A DNA stretch of 32,170 nucleotides from Moraxellaceae bacterium (GCA_025363155.1 JANYEL010000166.1:1-32170), one strand, 5' to 3'; counted from the stretch's first letter, positions 16,851 through 27,126 are shown. Program-made: numbers and translations. The notes: generated from the letters alone by a model not told the origin.

Positions 16851-17612
16851 TTACTTACTAATCAACCCATTTAACCAATGATTGAAACGATCTGGCGCGA
16901 AACCTGAAATCGTATAGAGTAGGCGAGTCGATAAACCAACGGGTGTATGTGTCGCTGGGGATTTATCTTTGGCAACTTGGAAGATTGTTTTTGCGACATC
17001 ATTTGGTGTGAGTTTTGCGCCCATTTTGCGGAAACTTGCAGCTTTCATATCTGTCACCATTGCTGTTTTTACAAACAAAGGCATGATGTCTAATACACGA
17101 ATGCCTTGAACTTTCCATTCGTTGTCCAGCGCTTCGGTCAGTCCGCGAATTGCAAATTTGCTGGCTGAATAGGTTGAGATGTCGGGTTGACCATAGATCG
17201 CAGACGCGGAGGATAAGTTAATCACGCGAGAATGTGGTGTGGTTTGTAAGTATGGGAATGCGCTGTGACAGCCGTTGATGACGCCTTGTACGTTGATGTT
17301 AATCAGTTGCTGATGCTGTTGAATCGTGATGTTTTCAAATGCACCAGAATGCAAAATTCCCGCATTATTAATGAGTAAATCAAGCTGAGATGTTTTGTTG
17401 AAGAATGCCGCCAATGATTTTTTCCATTGATCGACATCAGTCACATCAAGTTTGCCATAAATGGATTGTTTATTACCGATCTCTTCTGCAAGACGTTTAA
17501 CTGCATCTTCATCACGATCATACAGACCGACAAACCAGCCTTTTTTTGCAAAAAGACGTGCAGTTTCTTGACCAATTCCCGCGCCCGCGCCCGTGATAAA
17601 TACGCATTTCAT
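16851..17612 (-). CDS. Short-chain dehydrogenase/reductase
   Basis: This 253-residue NAD(P)-dependent oxidoreductase has a Rossmann fold. The cofactor motif TGAGAGIG is at 7-14, NNAG at 82-85, the catalytic serine in NLSSASA (132-138), and Tyr148 and Lys152 in YSASK. The C-terminal region ends FAPDRFNHWLNGLISK. Asp32/Arg33 after the second strand (LYDRDE) do not settle NAD versus NADP preference. It starts at an ATG preceded by AAGGACG. It lies 67 bases downstream of paeA on the same strand and may share its transcript. The substrate is unknown. Confidence 0.87.
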   Translation of the reverse strand: MKCVFITGAGAGIGQETARLFAKKGWFVGLYDRDEDAVKRLAEEIGNKQSIYGKLDVTDVDQWKKSLAAFFNKTSQLDLLINNAGILHSGAFENITIQQHQQLININVQGVINGCHSAFPYLQTTPHSRVINLSSASAIYGQPDISTYSASKFAIRGLTEALDNEWKVQGIRVLDIMPLFVKTAMVTDMKAASFRKMGAKLTPNDVAKTIFQVAKDKSPATHTPVGLSTRLLYTISGFAPDRFNHWLNGLISK

Positions 17613-17679
17613 CTTTTAATCGTCCTTGAAAGGTTCTGTTTTTGTTAAGACAAATTTTGATATTCAACCAGTTTTGTCA

Positions 17680-18987
17680 TTAACTATTTGGAGGAGTTTG
17701 GGCAATTATACGTGTAACTAAGAGTTGGTCAATTTTATAATGATCAATATCGACGACTTCAAATTTGAAGCCTGCAAATTCGACATAATCCGTGCGTTTT
17801 GGAATCTTGCGAAGCATATACATGATAAAACCCGCAATGGTTTCGTAGTTTTCTTCATCAGGTAGATACTCTAGCCCAAGCGCATGTTTCACATCACCAA
17901 TTGGCGTTGCGCCATCGACGAGCCATGAGTTTTCATCGCGCTGCATCACTTGTTCTTCTTGGCTTTGACTGACCAAGTCACCCATCACAGTGCTCATAAT
18001 ATCGTTCAGTGTAATCACGCCGACTACCAAAGCATATTCGTTAATCACCGCTGCGAAGTCTTCACGCGTTGCTTTAAAGCGTGCTAACAGTTCAGACAAT
18101 GTCAGAGAGTCAGGAATCATCAACACACTACGAATATTCGATTCGTAAATTTGCGCGAGTGGCTGGTTGGTAATCATTCGAAGCAAAATATCTTTGGTGT
18201 CGACATACCCGACAACGGTATCAATCGTTTGATCACAAACAAGGAATTTGGAATGTGGATGTGCGGCGATTTTTTGCTTTAGGCTGTCGCTGCTTTCTTT
18301 TAATGTGAAATAAATAATGCTTTCGCGCGATGTCATCGACGACGGAACTGTGCGTGATTCCAGTTCAAATACATTCTCAATCAAATGAAATTCTTGTTTA
18401 TGAATCGCACCAGTTTGTGCGCCTGCATCGACCATGGCGTAAATGTCGTCATAGGTGATTGCATCGTTGCGGACGGTTGAAATATTAAATAGTTTAAACA
18501 GTGAGTTGGCCGCACCATTAATGAGGAAAATCAGCGGTGTACATATTTTAATGAACAGTAATAAGGGTCTGACGAGTCGAATCGACACTTGTTCAGGCGC
18601 AGTCATCGCAATGCGTTTTGGCATCAGATCAGCGAAGAGGATGAATAATGATGTCACAAAAATAAAGGACAACACAAAGCTAATCGTGCCGAGCATGTCA
18701 CCGTTGTAGAAGCGACTGATGAAATATTGAATATAAGGCGTGAAGGCCGCTTGACCCAATATCCCGCCTAGAATCGCCACTGCATTTAAGCCAATTTGCG
18801 CGGCAGCAAAGAATTTGCCCGCTTGGTCTTGAATCGTGAGGACTTTTTGCGCGTCTTGTTTGCCTTCGGCGAGCAGCATTTGCAGTTTGATTTTGCGCGC
18901 GGCAGCGATGGAAATTTCTGACATGGATAAGAACGCACTACATGCGACTAGAATACCAATGACCAAAAAATTATTGAGCAAGCTCAC
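17680..18987 (-). CDS. paeA: Polyamine exporter PaeA (YtfL), CNNM/CorC family
   Basis: This 435-residue inner-membrane protein aligns along its length with remembered E. coli YtfL/PaeA, which exports cadaverine and putrescine. The order is a DUF21/CNNM membrane domain (about 1-195, with FLSMSEISIAAARKIKLQML and AQIGLNAVAILGGI), the VFELESRTVPSSMTSRE linker, a CBS pair (about 215-335, with HPHSKFLVCDQTIDTVVGYVD and EDFAAVINEYALVVGVITLND) and a C-terminal CorC_HlyC domain (RDENSWLVDGATPI to DIDHYKIDQLLVTRI). It starts at GTG (18985-18987), with AAAAGGT seven bases upstream. The older label 'hemolysin' is not informative. Polyamine export is inferred from the close E. coli resemblance. Confidence 0.85.
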   Translation of the reverse strand: MSLLNNFLVIGILVACSAFLSMSEISIAAARKIKLQMLLAEGKQDAQKVLTIQDQAGKFFAAAQIGLNAVAILGGILGQAAFTPYIQYFISRFYNGDMLGTISFVLSFIFVTSLFILFADLMPKRIAMTAPEQVSIRLVRPLLLFIKICTPLIFLINGAANSLFKLFNISTVRNDAITYDDIYAMVDAGAQTGAIHKQEFHLIENVFELESRTVPSSMTSRESIIYFTLKESSDSLKQKIAAHPHSKFLVCDQTIDTVVGYVDTKDILLRMITNQPLAQIYESNIRSVLMIPDSLTLSELLARFKATREDFAAVINEYALVVGVITLNDIMSTVMGDLVSQSQEEQVMQRDENSWLVDGATPIGDVKHALGLEYLPDEENYETIAGFIMYMLRKIPKRTDYVEFAGFKFEVVDIDHYKIDQLLVTRIIAQTPPNS

Positions 18988-19149
18988 AGCGAATACCTTT
19001 TATTGATTAAGTTCAGTATAAATGAAACTCAGTAATAAATTATTTTAATGGTTTGTTATTACAGTACAAAATGACTTTGTTAACAGTAACACTTGTCGAA
19101 TTAGTATTGTACATTTAAAAGCCACGATACGTGACTTTGCCGAAGCTGT

Positions 19150-19155
19150 TATAAT
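19150..19155 (+). promoter_or_regulatory. -10 element of the rhlE promoter
   Basis: A consensus TATAAT lies 73 bases upstream of the rhlE ATG at 19223. It overlaps an in-frame ATG at 19154, which therefore cannot be the start on this transcript. No good -35 match is visible at 16-18 bases upstream. Confidence 0.55.
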
Positions 19156-19222
19156 GACGTTTACATTGCATTACACGCGCTTCGATGTGTCGTGCAATCA
19201 CGCCTTGATTGATGAGCATCCT

Positions 19223-20626
19223 ATGTCTTTAGTGGTAAATACTGTTTCTGCAAAAACGTCAGAACAAACCCCAGATTCGTTACAAAAACAATCGTCTAAC
19301 CCGACGACTGTGACTTTTGCACAGCTCGGTTTATCACCGAAGATTGTCCGTGCGCTAGAATCACAAGGCTATACCTCGCCAACACCGATTCAAGTTGAAG
19401 CGATTCCTGCTGTCATCGCTGGCCGTGATTTACTCGCCGCAGCGCAAACAGGTACAGGTAAAACTGCTGGTTTTACGTTGCCAATTCTCGAGCTGCTGTC
19501 TCGCGTTGATTTTTCACGTGTTAATCATAAAGCAAAAATCCGTACTTTGATTTTAACGCCAACGCGTGAACTGGCTTCGCAAGTTGAAGAAAGTGTTCGT
19601 ACCTACGGTCAGCATCTTGATGTGAAATCATTGGTGATCTTTGGTGGGGTCAACATCAATCCGCAAAAAGATAAACTCAATCGTCGTGTCGATGTTTTGG
19701 TGGCAACCCCAGGTCGTTTGCTGGATCATATTGGTCAGAAAACCATTGATTTGTCTGGTGTTGATACCTTGGTGCTTGATGAAGCTGATCGTATGTTGGA
19801 CATGGGTTTTATTCGTGATATTCGTCGTATTTTGCCGTTATTGCCTAAAGTCCGTCAGAACCTCTTGTTCTCAGCAACATTCTCGCAAGAGATCAAAACG
19901 CTTGCAGCAGGCATTTTGAATGATCCTGTCTACATCGAAGTCGCAAAACAAAATGCGCCAGCGGAATTGGTGAGTCAAGTCGTCCATCCTGTTGACCGTG
20001 AAAAGAAACGCGCACTGCTTGAACATTTAATCACCACTAATCGTTGGGAACAAGTGCTGGTATTTGCGCGCACCAAACATGGTTCAAATCGGTTGGCGGA
20101 GCAGCTGGATAACGCAGGCATTTCAGCGATGGCGATTCATGGTAATAAGAGCCAAGCCGCGCGTGAACGTGCGTTGAGCGAGTTTAAAGCAGGTCGCTTA
20201 CGTGTCTTGGTTGCAACCGATATTGCTGCGCGTGGGATTGATATTGATCAATTGCCGCATGTGGTGAATTATGAATTGCCGAATACGCCAGAAGATTACG
20301 TGCATCGTATTGGTCGTACAGGACGTGCGGGTTCAGAAGGCGAGGCGTGTTCGCTGGTGTGTATTGATGAACTTGGTTTGCTGTCGAATATTGAAAAGCT
20401 GATGAAGCGTAAACTTGAACAGCGCGTGATTAAAGGTTTTGAAGTTGATCCAAAAATCAGAGCCGAGCCGCTACGTAAGCCACAAGTTGCACGTCCACCG
20501 CGTAATCCACGCAGTAATTTAGGTGGCGCAGCTAAGCCAGCAGGTCAGAAGCCTAAACCTTCGCCACATTCTGGTCATGCGAATCATGCAGGACAACGTC
20601 GCCGCAGTTCGGGTTCGGGTAGTTAA
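19223..20626 (+). CDS. rhlE: DEAD-box RNA helicase RhlE
   Basis: This 467-residue ATP-dependent RNA helicase takes part in RNA remodelling, ribosome assembly or RNA decay. The Q motif ([14 protein letters not shown], then PTPIQ) is at 32-56, motif [10 protein letters not shown] at 73-81, PTRELASQ at 113-120, TPGR at 162-165, DEAD at 186-189 and SAT at 217-219. Later come [23 protein letters not shown] and [12 protein letters not shown]. The C-terminal 60 residues are basic, Pro/Gly/Arg-rich and probably disordered, as in RhlE. The start chosen is the ATG at 19223 with GATGAG upstream; an in-frame ATG 23 codons earlier overlaps the promoter -10 box. No partner gene is adjacent. Confidence 0.92.
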   Translation: MSLVVNTVSAKTSEQTPDSLQKQSSNPTTVTFAQLGLSPKIVRALESQGYTSPTPIQVEAIPAVIAGRDLLAAAQTGTGKTAGFTLPILELLSRVDFSRVNHKAKIRTLILTPTRELASQVEESVRTYGQHLDVKSLVIFGGVNINPQKDKLNRRVDVLVATPGRLLDHIGQKTIDLSGVDTLVLDEADRMLDMGFIRDIRRILPLLPKVRQNLLFSATFSQEIKTLAAGILNDPVYIEVAKQNAPAELVSQVVHPVDREKKRALLEHLITTNRWEQVLVFARTKHGSNRLAEQLDNAGISAMAIHGNKSQAARERALSEFKAGRLRVLVATDIAARGIDIDQLPHVVNYELPNTPEDYVHRIGRTGRAGSEGEACSLVCIDELGLLSNIEKLMKRKLEQRVIKGFEVDPKIRAEPLRKPQVARPPRNPRSNLGGAAKPAGQKPKPSPHSGHANHAGQRRRSSGSGS

Positions 20627-20651
20627 TCGGTTTTTAGGACTGGTGATGTAA

Positions 20652-20729
20652 TGTAGGGGCGATCCTGTGGTCGCCCTTTTCAGATGCCAGTACGACGTTT
20701 GAAAAGGACAACCAAAGGTTGCCCCTACA
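20652..20729. mobile_element. MITE-like inverted repeat TGTAGGGGC...GCCCCTACA
   Basis: Two arms of about 31 bases beginning TGTAGGGGC face each other around 17 bases, forming a 78-base palindromic element. The arms differ at a few positions, giving GATC/GTCGCCC on the left and AACC/GTTGTCC on the right. A related single arm lies at 190-216. Such elements occur in multiple intergenic copies in many genomes. It stands directly before the CcdA-like fragment. Confidence 0.65.
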
Positions 20730-20756
20730 ATATAGTTTTAAATTTGAGTGCATAAC

Positions 20757-20960
20757 ATGGTACTTAAAAAAGAACTTATTCAAGTAAAGAGTCAGGAAAG
20801 TATTCGTAACGATTTTGATGTTATTGAAAATGAGCATCATGCGATTATGATTTCACTCTCAAAAGAGTCTTGGTTAATAGAAAATCAAGATGCTATCGCA
20901 GTGTATAATCAACATATTACTGATCATGGTGTATTTAGTGATGGTCTGCGTTGCTTTTAA
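20757..20960 (+). CDS. Small protein with CcdA-like C-terminus (orphan antitoxin or remnant)
   Basis: This 67-residue protein starts at ATG 20757. Its C-terminal 31 residues contain SWLIENQDAIAVYNQHITDH and end GVFSDGLRCF. This closely matches the toxin-binding tail of CcdA-family antitoxins, which typically read W-x-EN-x-x-A-x-x-YN-x-x-I/V-x-x-x-G-x-FSDGLR-x-F. The N-terminal 36 residues do not look like the ribbon-helix-helix DNA-binding domain of CcdA. No ccdB-like toxin follows: serS begins 100 bases later and the gap holds no open frame. It lies 27 bases after a MITE-like repeat. It may be a truncated antitoxin fused to unrelated sequence, or a stand-alone antidote. Confidence 0.6.
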   Translation: MVLKKELIQVKSQESIRNDFDVIENEHHAIMISLSKESWLIENQDAIAVYNQHITDHGVFSDGLRCF

Positions 20961-20970
20961 CCTGACCTAA

Positions 20971-22332
<1,362 letters not shown>

Positions 22333-22341
22333 TTGCATTGT

Positions 22342-22382
22342 TAAACCATTCGGCAGATGATTTAGTCATGCCGAATGGTTTA
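22342..22382 (+). terminator. Hairpin after serS
   Basis: A perfect 14-base inverted repeat, TAAACCATTCGGCA / TGCCGAATGGTTTA, has a 13-base loop 9 bases past the serS stop. The right arm includes TTT but no long T-run follows, so it may be a terminator or an mRNA 3'-end stabiliser. Confidence 0.65.
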
Positions 22383-22399
22383 TGAATCAGAGAATAACG

Positions 22400-22418
22400 A
22401 GGAGGCGAAATGCCTCCT
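22400..22418. terminator. Second hairpin in the serS-cysG gap
   Basis: AGGAGGC / GCCTCCT with loop GAAAT is followed by TATTT. It is a small stable hairpin 34 bases before the cysG start and could act as a weak terminator. Its AGGAGG is too far upstream to be the cysG ribosome site. Confidence 0.4.
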
Positions 22419-22451
22419 TATTTGTAAGTGTTAGATGTATAGGGGAATATC

Positions 22452-23837
22452 GTGGATGTACTGCCAATTGCGCTTAAATTAACCAATCAACTGTGTTTGA
22501 TTGTGGGCGGTGGAAAGATTGCGCGGCGTAAGGCTGAGCTATTGGTGCAGGCGGGTGCGCAACTTGATGTGCTTGCGGTTGAGGTTTTACCTGAATTAGA
22601 AAGCATGGTTAAAGAGAGTGGTGGAAGTGTTTATTTGGAACACTACTCATCCAATTTTGACTTGCAACAGTATCGTTTAGTGATTGCCGCGACTGATGAT
22701 CCTGCGGTCAATCAACGTGTTTTCCATGATTGCGAAGCAAATCGAATTTTGGTCAATTCTGTCGATGATCCACCGCATTGTCGTTTTATCGTGCCCGCGA
22801 TTGTGGATCGTTCACCGCTATTAATTTCCATATCAAGTGGCGGCAAATCTCCTGTCCTTGCACGTCAATTACGCACAAAAATTGAATCTTTAGTTCCTGC
22901 AAAGTTTGGTGATTTAGCCAAGTTCTCTGGTGATTGGCGTCCAGAAATCAAAGCAGCGATTGTGAACCCTGATGAGCGTCGAATCTTCTGGGAAAACCTG
23001 TATGCGGGTCAAATCGGTGAGCAAGTGCTCAATGGTCAGCGCGATGCGGCTGATGCTGCAATGCCACAAGCTTTGGCTGATTGGCTAGCTGACTCATCGT
23101 CGAGAGGCGAAGTTTATTTAGTCGGTGCGGGTCCTGGTGATCCTGATTTATTAACCTTTAAAGCACTGCGTCTGATGCAACAAGCGGATGTCGTCGTTTA
23201 CGACCGTTTGGTATCTGCGCCAATTTTGTCATTGGTTCGTCGTGATGCTGAACGCATTTATGTTGGCAAAGCGCGTGCAAACCATGCGGTTCCTCAAGAG
23301 AATATTAATCAGTTACTCGTTCGTCTGGCCAAAGAAGGCAAGCGCGTTTGTCGCCTAAAAGGCGGTGATCCGTTTATCTTTGGTCGGGGCGGTGAAGAGA
23401 TTGAAGAGTTGGTAGCGGCTGATGTAGCGTTCCAAGTTGTGCCGGGGATTACGGCGGCATCTGGATGTAGTGCTTATGCTGGTATTCCACTGACACATCG
23501 TGATTATGCGCAAAGTGTGCGTTTTTTGACGGGCCATTTAAAAGAAGGTTCATCTGCATTGCCATGGTCAGAGCTGATTTATGAAAATCAGACTTTGGTG
23601 CTTTACATGGGCTTGGTTGGACTGCGCAATACATGTAAAGAATTGATCGCTCATGGTTTGCGTGGGGATATGCCGATTGCTTTGATCAGTAAAGGTACGA
23701 CGCCAGATCAGCATGTGGTGGTCGGTACGATAGAAACTATTGCTGATTTAATTGATGAGCAAAAAGTAGTTGCGCCGACTTTGACTATTATTGGTGAAGT
23801 GGTGAAACTTAGAGACAAGTTGAAGTGGTTTGATTGA
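22452..23837 (+). CDS. cysG: Siroheme synthase CysG (trifunctional)
   Basis: This 461-residue enzyme makes siroheme for sulfite and nitrite reductases from uroporphyrinogen III. The N-terminal half is the precorrin-2 dehydrogenase/sirohydrochlorin ferrochelatase, with NAD-binding GGGKIARRKAE at 19-29 and the SISSGGKSPVLARQLR segment. The C-terminal half, from about residue 215, is the SAM-dependent uroporphyrinogen methyltransferase (VYLVGAGPGDPDLLTFKALR, CRLKGGDPFIFGRGGEE, VVPGITAASGCSAYAGIPLTHR). It starts at GTG (22452-22454) behind AGGGG with good spacing. It lies downstream of serS, with hairpins between, and is ended by a strong palindromic terminator. Confidence 0.96.
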   Translation: MDVLPIALKLTNQLCLIVGGGKIARRKAELLVQAGAQLDVLAVEVLPELESMVKESGGSVYLEHYSSNFDLQQYRLVIAATDDPAVNQRVFHDCEANRILVNSVDDPPHCRFIVPAIVDRSPLLISISSGGKSPVLARQLRTKIESLVPAKFGDLAKFSGDWRPEIKAAIVNPDERRIFWENLYAGQIGEQVLNGQRDAADAAMPQALADWLADSSSRGEVYLVGAGPGDPDLLTFKALRLMQQADVVVYDRLVSAPILSLVRRDAERIYVGKARANHAVPQENINQLLVRLAKEGKRVCRLKGGDPFIFGRGGEEIEELVAADVAFQVVPGITAASGCSAYAGIPLTHRDYAQSVRFLTGHLKEGSSALPWSELIYENQTLVLYMGLVGLRNTCKELIAHGLRGDMPIALISKGTTPDQHVVVGTIETIADLIDEQKVVAPTLTIIGEVVKLRDKLKWFD

Positions 23838-23852
23838 TCTTTTAAATTGAAT

Positions 23853-23884
23853 AAAAAAAGGACTGCAATTGCAGTCCTTTTTTT
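23853..23884. terminator. Bidirectional terminator between cysG and the OmpA-family gene
   Basis: A perfect 32-base palindrome is made of seven A, GGACTGCAATTGCAGTCC and seven T. It serves both convergent genes. Confidence 0.93.
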
Positions 23885-23898
23885 CATATCACGATGAC

Positions 23899-25659
23899 TT
23901 AAGAAGCTGCAGCACCTTCGATTGCAAACGCAATACGACGGTTCTTGTGTTTGCCTTCTTCCGTAGTATTGTCTGCGATTGGTTGGCTCGAGCCTAAACC
24001 TTTAGCCGTTAATGAAGCGGAAGTAACGCCTTGGCTAACGAGGTATGCAGCCACTGCTTTAGCACGACTTGCAGACAGTGCAAGGTTAGTTTTTGGATTG
24101 CCAGTTGAGTCAGTATGACCTGTGATGTTTAGTTTCAACGTCGGAATGGCTTTAATCAACGTTGCGGCTTTGTCCAAAACAGCTTTATTTTCTGTAGGGA
24201 TTTCGCTTGAGCTGGTCGCAAAGTTAATCACTTGCAGATTCAGCGCATGAATCACATCTTCGGCTTTCACTGCATTTGGATTGATATTCGCAAGCTCTTG
24301 TGCTGCTGCTTCTGTCGGATCCGCTGGAATAGGGGTTACGACAGTCACGCCAGTGCCGAATAGTGTTTTTAAACGTTCAGCGAGTTTACTGTTTTCTGAG
24401 GAGTTCGCCGCGTTGATGGTCACAGTATCGCCACTGAGTGCAAAGCTAGTGTTTGGTGATGATTTGATCGCACCTAGAGATTCGCTTAGACCTGCTAAAC
24501 CACCAAAAGAAGTCGCAACATGTGCATCAACTTTAATATCGCAAGTTGCTGCTGGGCCAAACTGAGCTTTAATCGCATCAGTAAAATTAGCCAGCAGATC
24601 AGCATTACCCACGACACCAGAGCAATTTAGCAATTCGCCATTTGCGCCTGTGTTCAATGTCAAAGTTTCTGGGCTTGCAACGGTTGTCGTCGTTGTCGTG
24701 GTGGTCGATGCAATCACGGGTACAGTTTCAGTTTGGCAACCTTTCCAGAATAGTAATCCCAGTAACAGCAGTACAGCCAATCCCAACCACGGTAGTGCAC
24801 GCAGGAAGAATGAAGTAGGTTCTTTGACCACATGACTTGCAGCCGTAGTCGCGCGTGATGCGGTATCTGAAGCAACGTGTGCTGTTTTATGTAGTGCATC
24901 ACTGGCAGCATGAACTGCACTAGATGCAGCTGCAGTTGTTGCCGTGACGGCAGCTACAGTGGCGGCAGAGGTTTTGCTGGCAATTTCTGATGCTGTATCG
25001 GCAACTGCGGCAGCTGCATCAGAGGTTTTGTCTGCGACTGTCGAAGCAACATCTGACGCAGAATCAAGTGCAGATGAAGTCACATCAGATGCCTTATGAG
25101 CAACTTCTGAAGCGGTTTCCGCAATGACTTCACCAGCTTGTTTTAAGATGCTACCGAGGCTCGCAACACTTTCTTTCACGGTATTAAATACACCGAGACC
25201 GATCAGTGCTGGTAATCCAGCCGCTGCATAAATCCAATCTGGGAAATGACCTTGTAGGTGCTCTGGCTGACCTTCAAGCAGTTCGTTGATGCCTTCTTTG
25301 CCTAAACTTGCTGTTTGTTCAAGGCTGTGAACAGCCGCGAGGCTGCGTTCTCCGATCAAATTCAAGGCTTGTAAATTAGTTGTTTCATCAGTGCCGCCGA
25401 GCGCTGAAAGCTCCTTAAGCGCGCCTGAGAAATCGGTATTTTTCCACAGTTCTGAGGTGTCGTGTTTGTCTAGAATATCAAGGACCGCTGAGGTACCTTG
25501 AGTTTGGTTAATGTTAACCAGACGACCCACAACCAAGGCCAACGCTGCATTAATAAAGCCAGTCGCTTTTTCAACACTAAGACCATAGCGTTCAGTCACT
25601 TCGCCAACGAGTGCTGCACCCTGAGTTTCGCGAAGATGTTGTAATAAGGATAATGTCAT
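23899..25659 (-). CDS. DUF937 - Ala-rich repeat - TM - OmpA C-terminal domain protein
   Basis: This 586-residue multidomain protein is a single-gene unit. Residues 1-100 resemble DUF937 (SLLQHLRETQGAALVGEVTERYG). Residues 140-165 contain a hydrophobic stretch. Residues 175-278 are an Ala/Ser/Thr/Asp helical repeat (ASDVxSxxADxTSDAAxxVAD), like LEA or apolipoprotein-type amphipathic helices. One strong membrane segment follows at 287-305 (LRALPWLGLAVLLLLGLLFW), then a Thr-rich linker and a region of about 110 residues that may be BON-like. The C-terminal OmpA peptidoglycan-binding domain has HTDSTGNPKTNLALSASRAK. The C-terminus would be periplasmic, anchored to peptidoglycan, with the N-terminus cytoplasmic. 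The start at 25659 is chosen because GAGAGG precedes it; an ATG six codons earlier has no ribosome site. Confidence 0.8.
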   Translation of the reverse strand: MTLSLLQHLRETQGAALVGEVTERYGLSVEKATGFINAALALVVGRLVNINQTQGTSAVLDILDKHDTSELWKNTDFSGALKELSALGGTDETTNLQALNLIGERSLAAVHSLEQTASLGKEGINELLEGQPEHLQGHFPDWIYAAAGLPALIGLGVFNTVKESVASLGSILKQAGEVIAETASEVAHKASDVTSSALDSASDVASTVADKTSDAAAAVADTASEIASKTSAATVAAVTATTAAASSAVHAASDALHKTAHVASDTASRATTAASHVVKEPTSFFLRALPWLGLAVLLLLGLLFWKGCQTETVPVIASTTTTTTTTVASPETLTLNTGANGELLNCSGVVGNADLLANFTDAIKAQFGPAATCDIKVDAHVATSFGGLAGLSESLGAIKSSPNTSFALSGDTVTINAANSSENSKLAERLKTLFGTGVTVVTPIPADPTEAAAQELANINPNAVKAEDVIHALNLQVINFATSSSEIPTENKAVLDKAATLIKAIPTLKLNITGHTDSTGNPKTNLALSASRAKAVAAYLVSQGVTSASLTAKGLGSSQPIADNTTEEGKHKNRRIAFAIEGAAAS

Positions 25660-25951
25660 TTGTAGAGCCTCTCTCATGTCGTGGAGAATTATGTGTGGTT
25701 TTAGAATAAATCCATATTAACAATATGATGTAAAACAAGATCCAAAGAAGAAATCATATACATCAATGCTTTATTCAGTGCTATTAGCTGCAAATATCCA
25801 GCACATACGATTACGAACAAATTGAACTAAAAGTAACAGGTGTTAATTACATATTCACTACGCGTGAACGTAAATACACATTAATCTTGTTTTTAAATCT
25901 ATCAAGAGCTTAGTTGTAAACACAAGGTAATCATTAGGCTAAGCTAATGCA

Positions 25952-26380
25952 TTAATCTAATAAACGTAAGCTCGGTTTTTTAGCAGGAGTTGGGGTGTCT
26001 TCTGGCTGTTTGATTACTGGTGTTTCTTCTTGTGATTCAGCTGGATACTCACTGGCATCAAAGAATAATCCTTGTCCATTTTCACGTGCATATAAGCCCA
26101 TGATGGCACGCATCGGCACATAAACTTGTTGTGGCACACCACCAAATCGCGCACTAAACCCAACTGCATCATTATCCATGATCAGTTGATTCACTGCATG
26201 AGGTGCAATATTGAGTACGATTTGACCGTCTTTAATATATTGCTGCGGCACGAATACACCTTTTTCTTCGGCGTTGATCAAGAGGTAAGGCGTGAGCAGA
26301 TTGTCATTGATCCATTCATAGATCGCACGAACCAAATAAGGGCGCGTCGGGGTAATGTTTGTGGTCGTTGGTGTGTTCAT
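25952..26380 (-). CDS. sspB: ClpXP adaptor / stringent starvation protein B
   Basis: This 142-residue adaptor delivers ssrA-tagged proteins to ClpXP. The folded N-terminal domain has RPYLVRAIYEWINDN, TPYLLIN, VFVPQQYIKDGQIVLNI and VGFSARFGGVPQQVYVPMRAIMGLYARENG. A flexible acidic/Pro-rich linker leads to the ClpX-binding tail PSLRLLD, equivalent to the LRVVK-type XB motif. It follows sspA by 62 bases on the same strand, the usual sspAB order. Confidence 0.95.
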   Translation of the reverse strand: MNTPTTTNITPTRPYLVRAIYEWINDNLLTPYLLINAEEKGVFVPQQYIKDGQIVLNIAPHAVNQLIMDNDAVGFSARFGGVPQQVYVPMRAIMGLYARENGQGLFFDASEYPAESQEETPVIKQPEDTPTPAKKPSLRLLD

Positions 26381-26442
26381 GATGGTGCTCGCAAGTTCAT
26401 TTTTACAGCATATTTCGCGTTAATGTTTTGATCTTTGCTGCG

Positions 26443-27126
26443 TTAATCGCGGTTTCTAGCGCGCTCTTGTGCAGTCAAAGACTTGATGAAGGCAGGACGT
26501 TCAAATAAACGCTGACAGTATGTTAGCAGAGGTTTAGCTAAATTAGATGGCAGCTGAATATTCATTTGCGGTAAACGCCACAGCACTGGCGCAAGCAGAC
26601 AGTCGCACAGCCCAAACGTATCACTGAGAAAATACGGCTGATGACCGAACAATGGCGATAAGCTGATCAATGAGTCGGTCAGTGCCTTTCGTGCCTGCGC
26701 GGCTTTTTTAGGATCTAACGTCGTGGAGTCAGTCAGTAGAATATCTGCAGCAGCGAGCCAATCACGTTCAATACGCCATGCATATTGTTTGACTAAAGCG
26801 CGAGCGGCAGGGGCATCTGGGTGTAAGCGGGTTTGACGATAACGGTCGTCGAGATATTCTAGGATAATTCGGCTTTCAAACAGTCGCAGTTCACGTTCGA
26901 CCAAGGTTGGCAACGTGTTATAGGGATTTAAAGCCGCCAAATCTTCTGGACGATCATCAGGATCAACTAAGATCAGCGTGTAATCAATTTCTTTTTCAGC
27001 CAAAGCCAAGCGAACGCGATGACTGTGATGTGCATCGGGATGTGCATAGAGAAATAAGCCGTTTTGCAACGGTAAATTCAGCAGCGATTTTGTCGGCGTA
27101 GCTTTAGTTGGGGCGGTAATCGGCAT
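26443..27126 (-). CDS. sspA: Stringent starvation protein A
   Basis: This 227-residue RNA-polymerase-associated protein of glutathione-S-transferase fold acts in stationary-phase and acid-stress regulation. The GST N-domain is recognisable (LFLYAHPDAHHSHRVRLALAEKEIDY, then LNPYNTLPTLVERELRLFESRIILEYLDDRY), as is the helical C-domain (WRIERDWLAAADILL, FGLCDCLLAPVLWRLP). It has an N-terminal extension of about 20 residues rich in Thr/Pro/Lys. It lies 109 bases after petC in the petABC-sspAB string; an 8-base inverted repeat stands in the gap. No strong ribosome site is seen at this ATG, so the true start could be slightly downstream. Confidence 0.94.
   Translation of the reverse strand: MPITAPTKATPTKSLLNLPLQNGLFLYAHPDAHHSHRVRLALAEKEIDYTLILVDPDDRPEDLAALNPYNTLPTLVERELRLFESRIILEYLDDRYRQTRLHPDAPAARALVKQYAWRIERDWLAAADILLTDSTTLDPKKAAQARKALTDSLISLSPLFGHQPYFLSDTFGLCDCLLAPVLWRLPQMNIQLPSNLAKPLLTYCQRLFERPAFIKSLTAQERARNRD

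Noticed and set aside
17613-17679. Imperfect inverted repeat GTTAAGACAAA / TTTGTCATTAAC between paeA and the SDR gene as a terminator
   Set aside because: The stem has a bulge, is AT-rich and has no T-run in the direction of transcription; it may be chance in an AT-rich gap.
19154-19222. An upstream ATG giving a 23-residue longer RhlE
   Set aside because: The ATG overlaps a consensus TATAAT and the extra residues lack helicase-family similarity.
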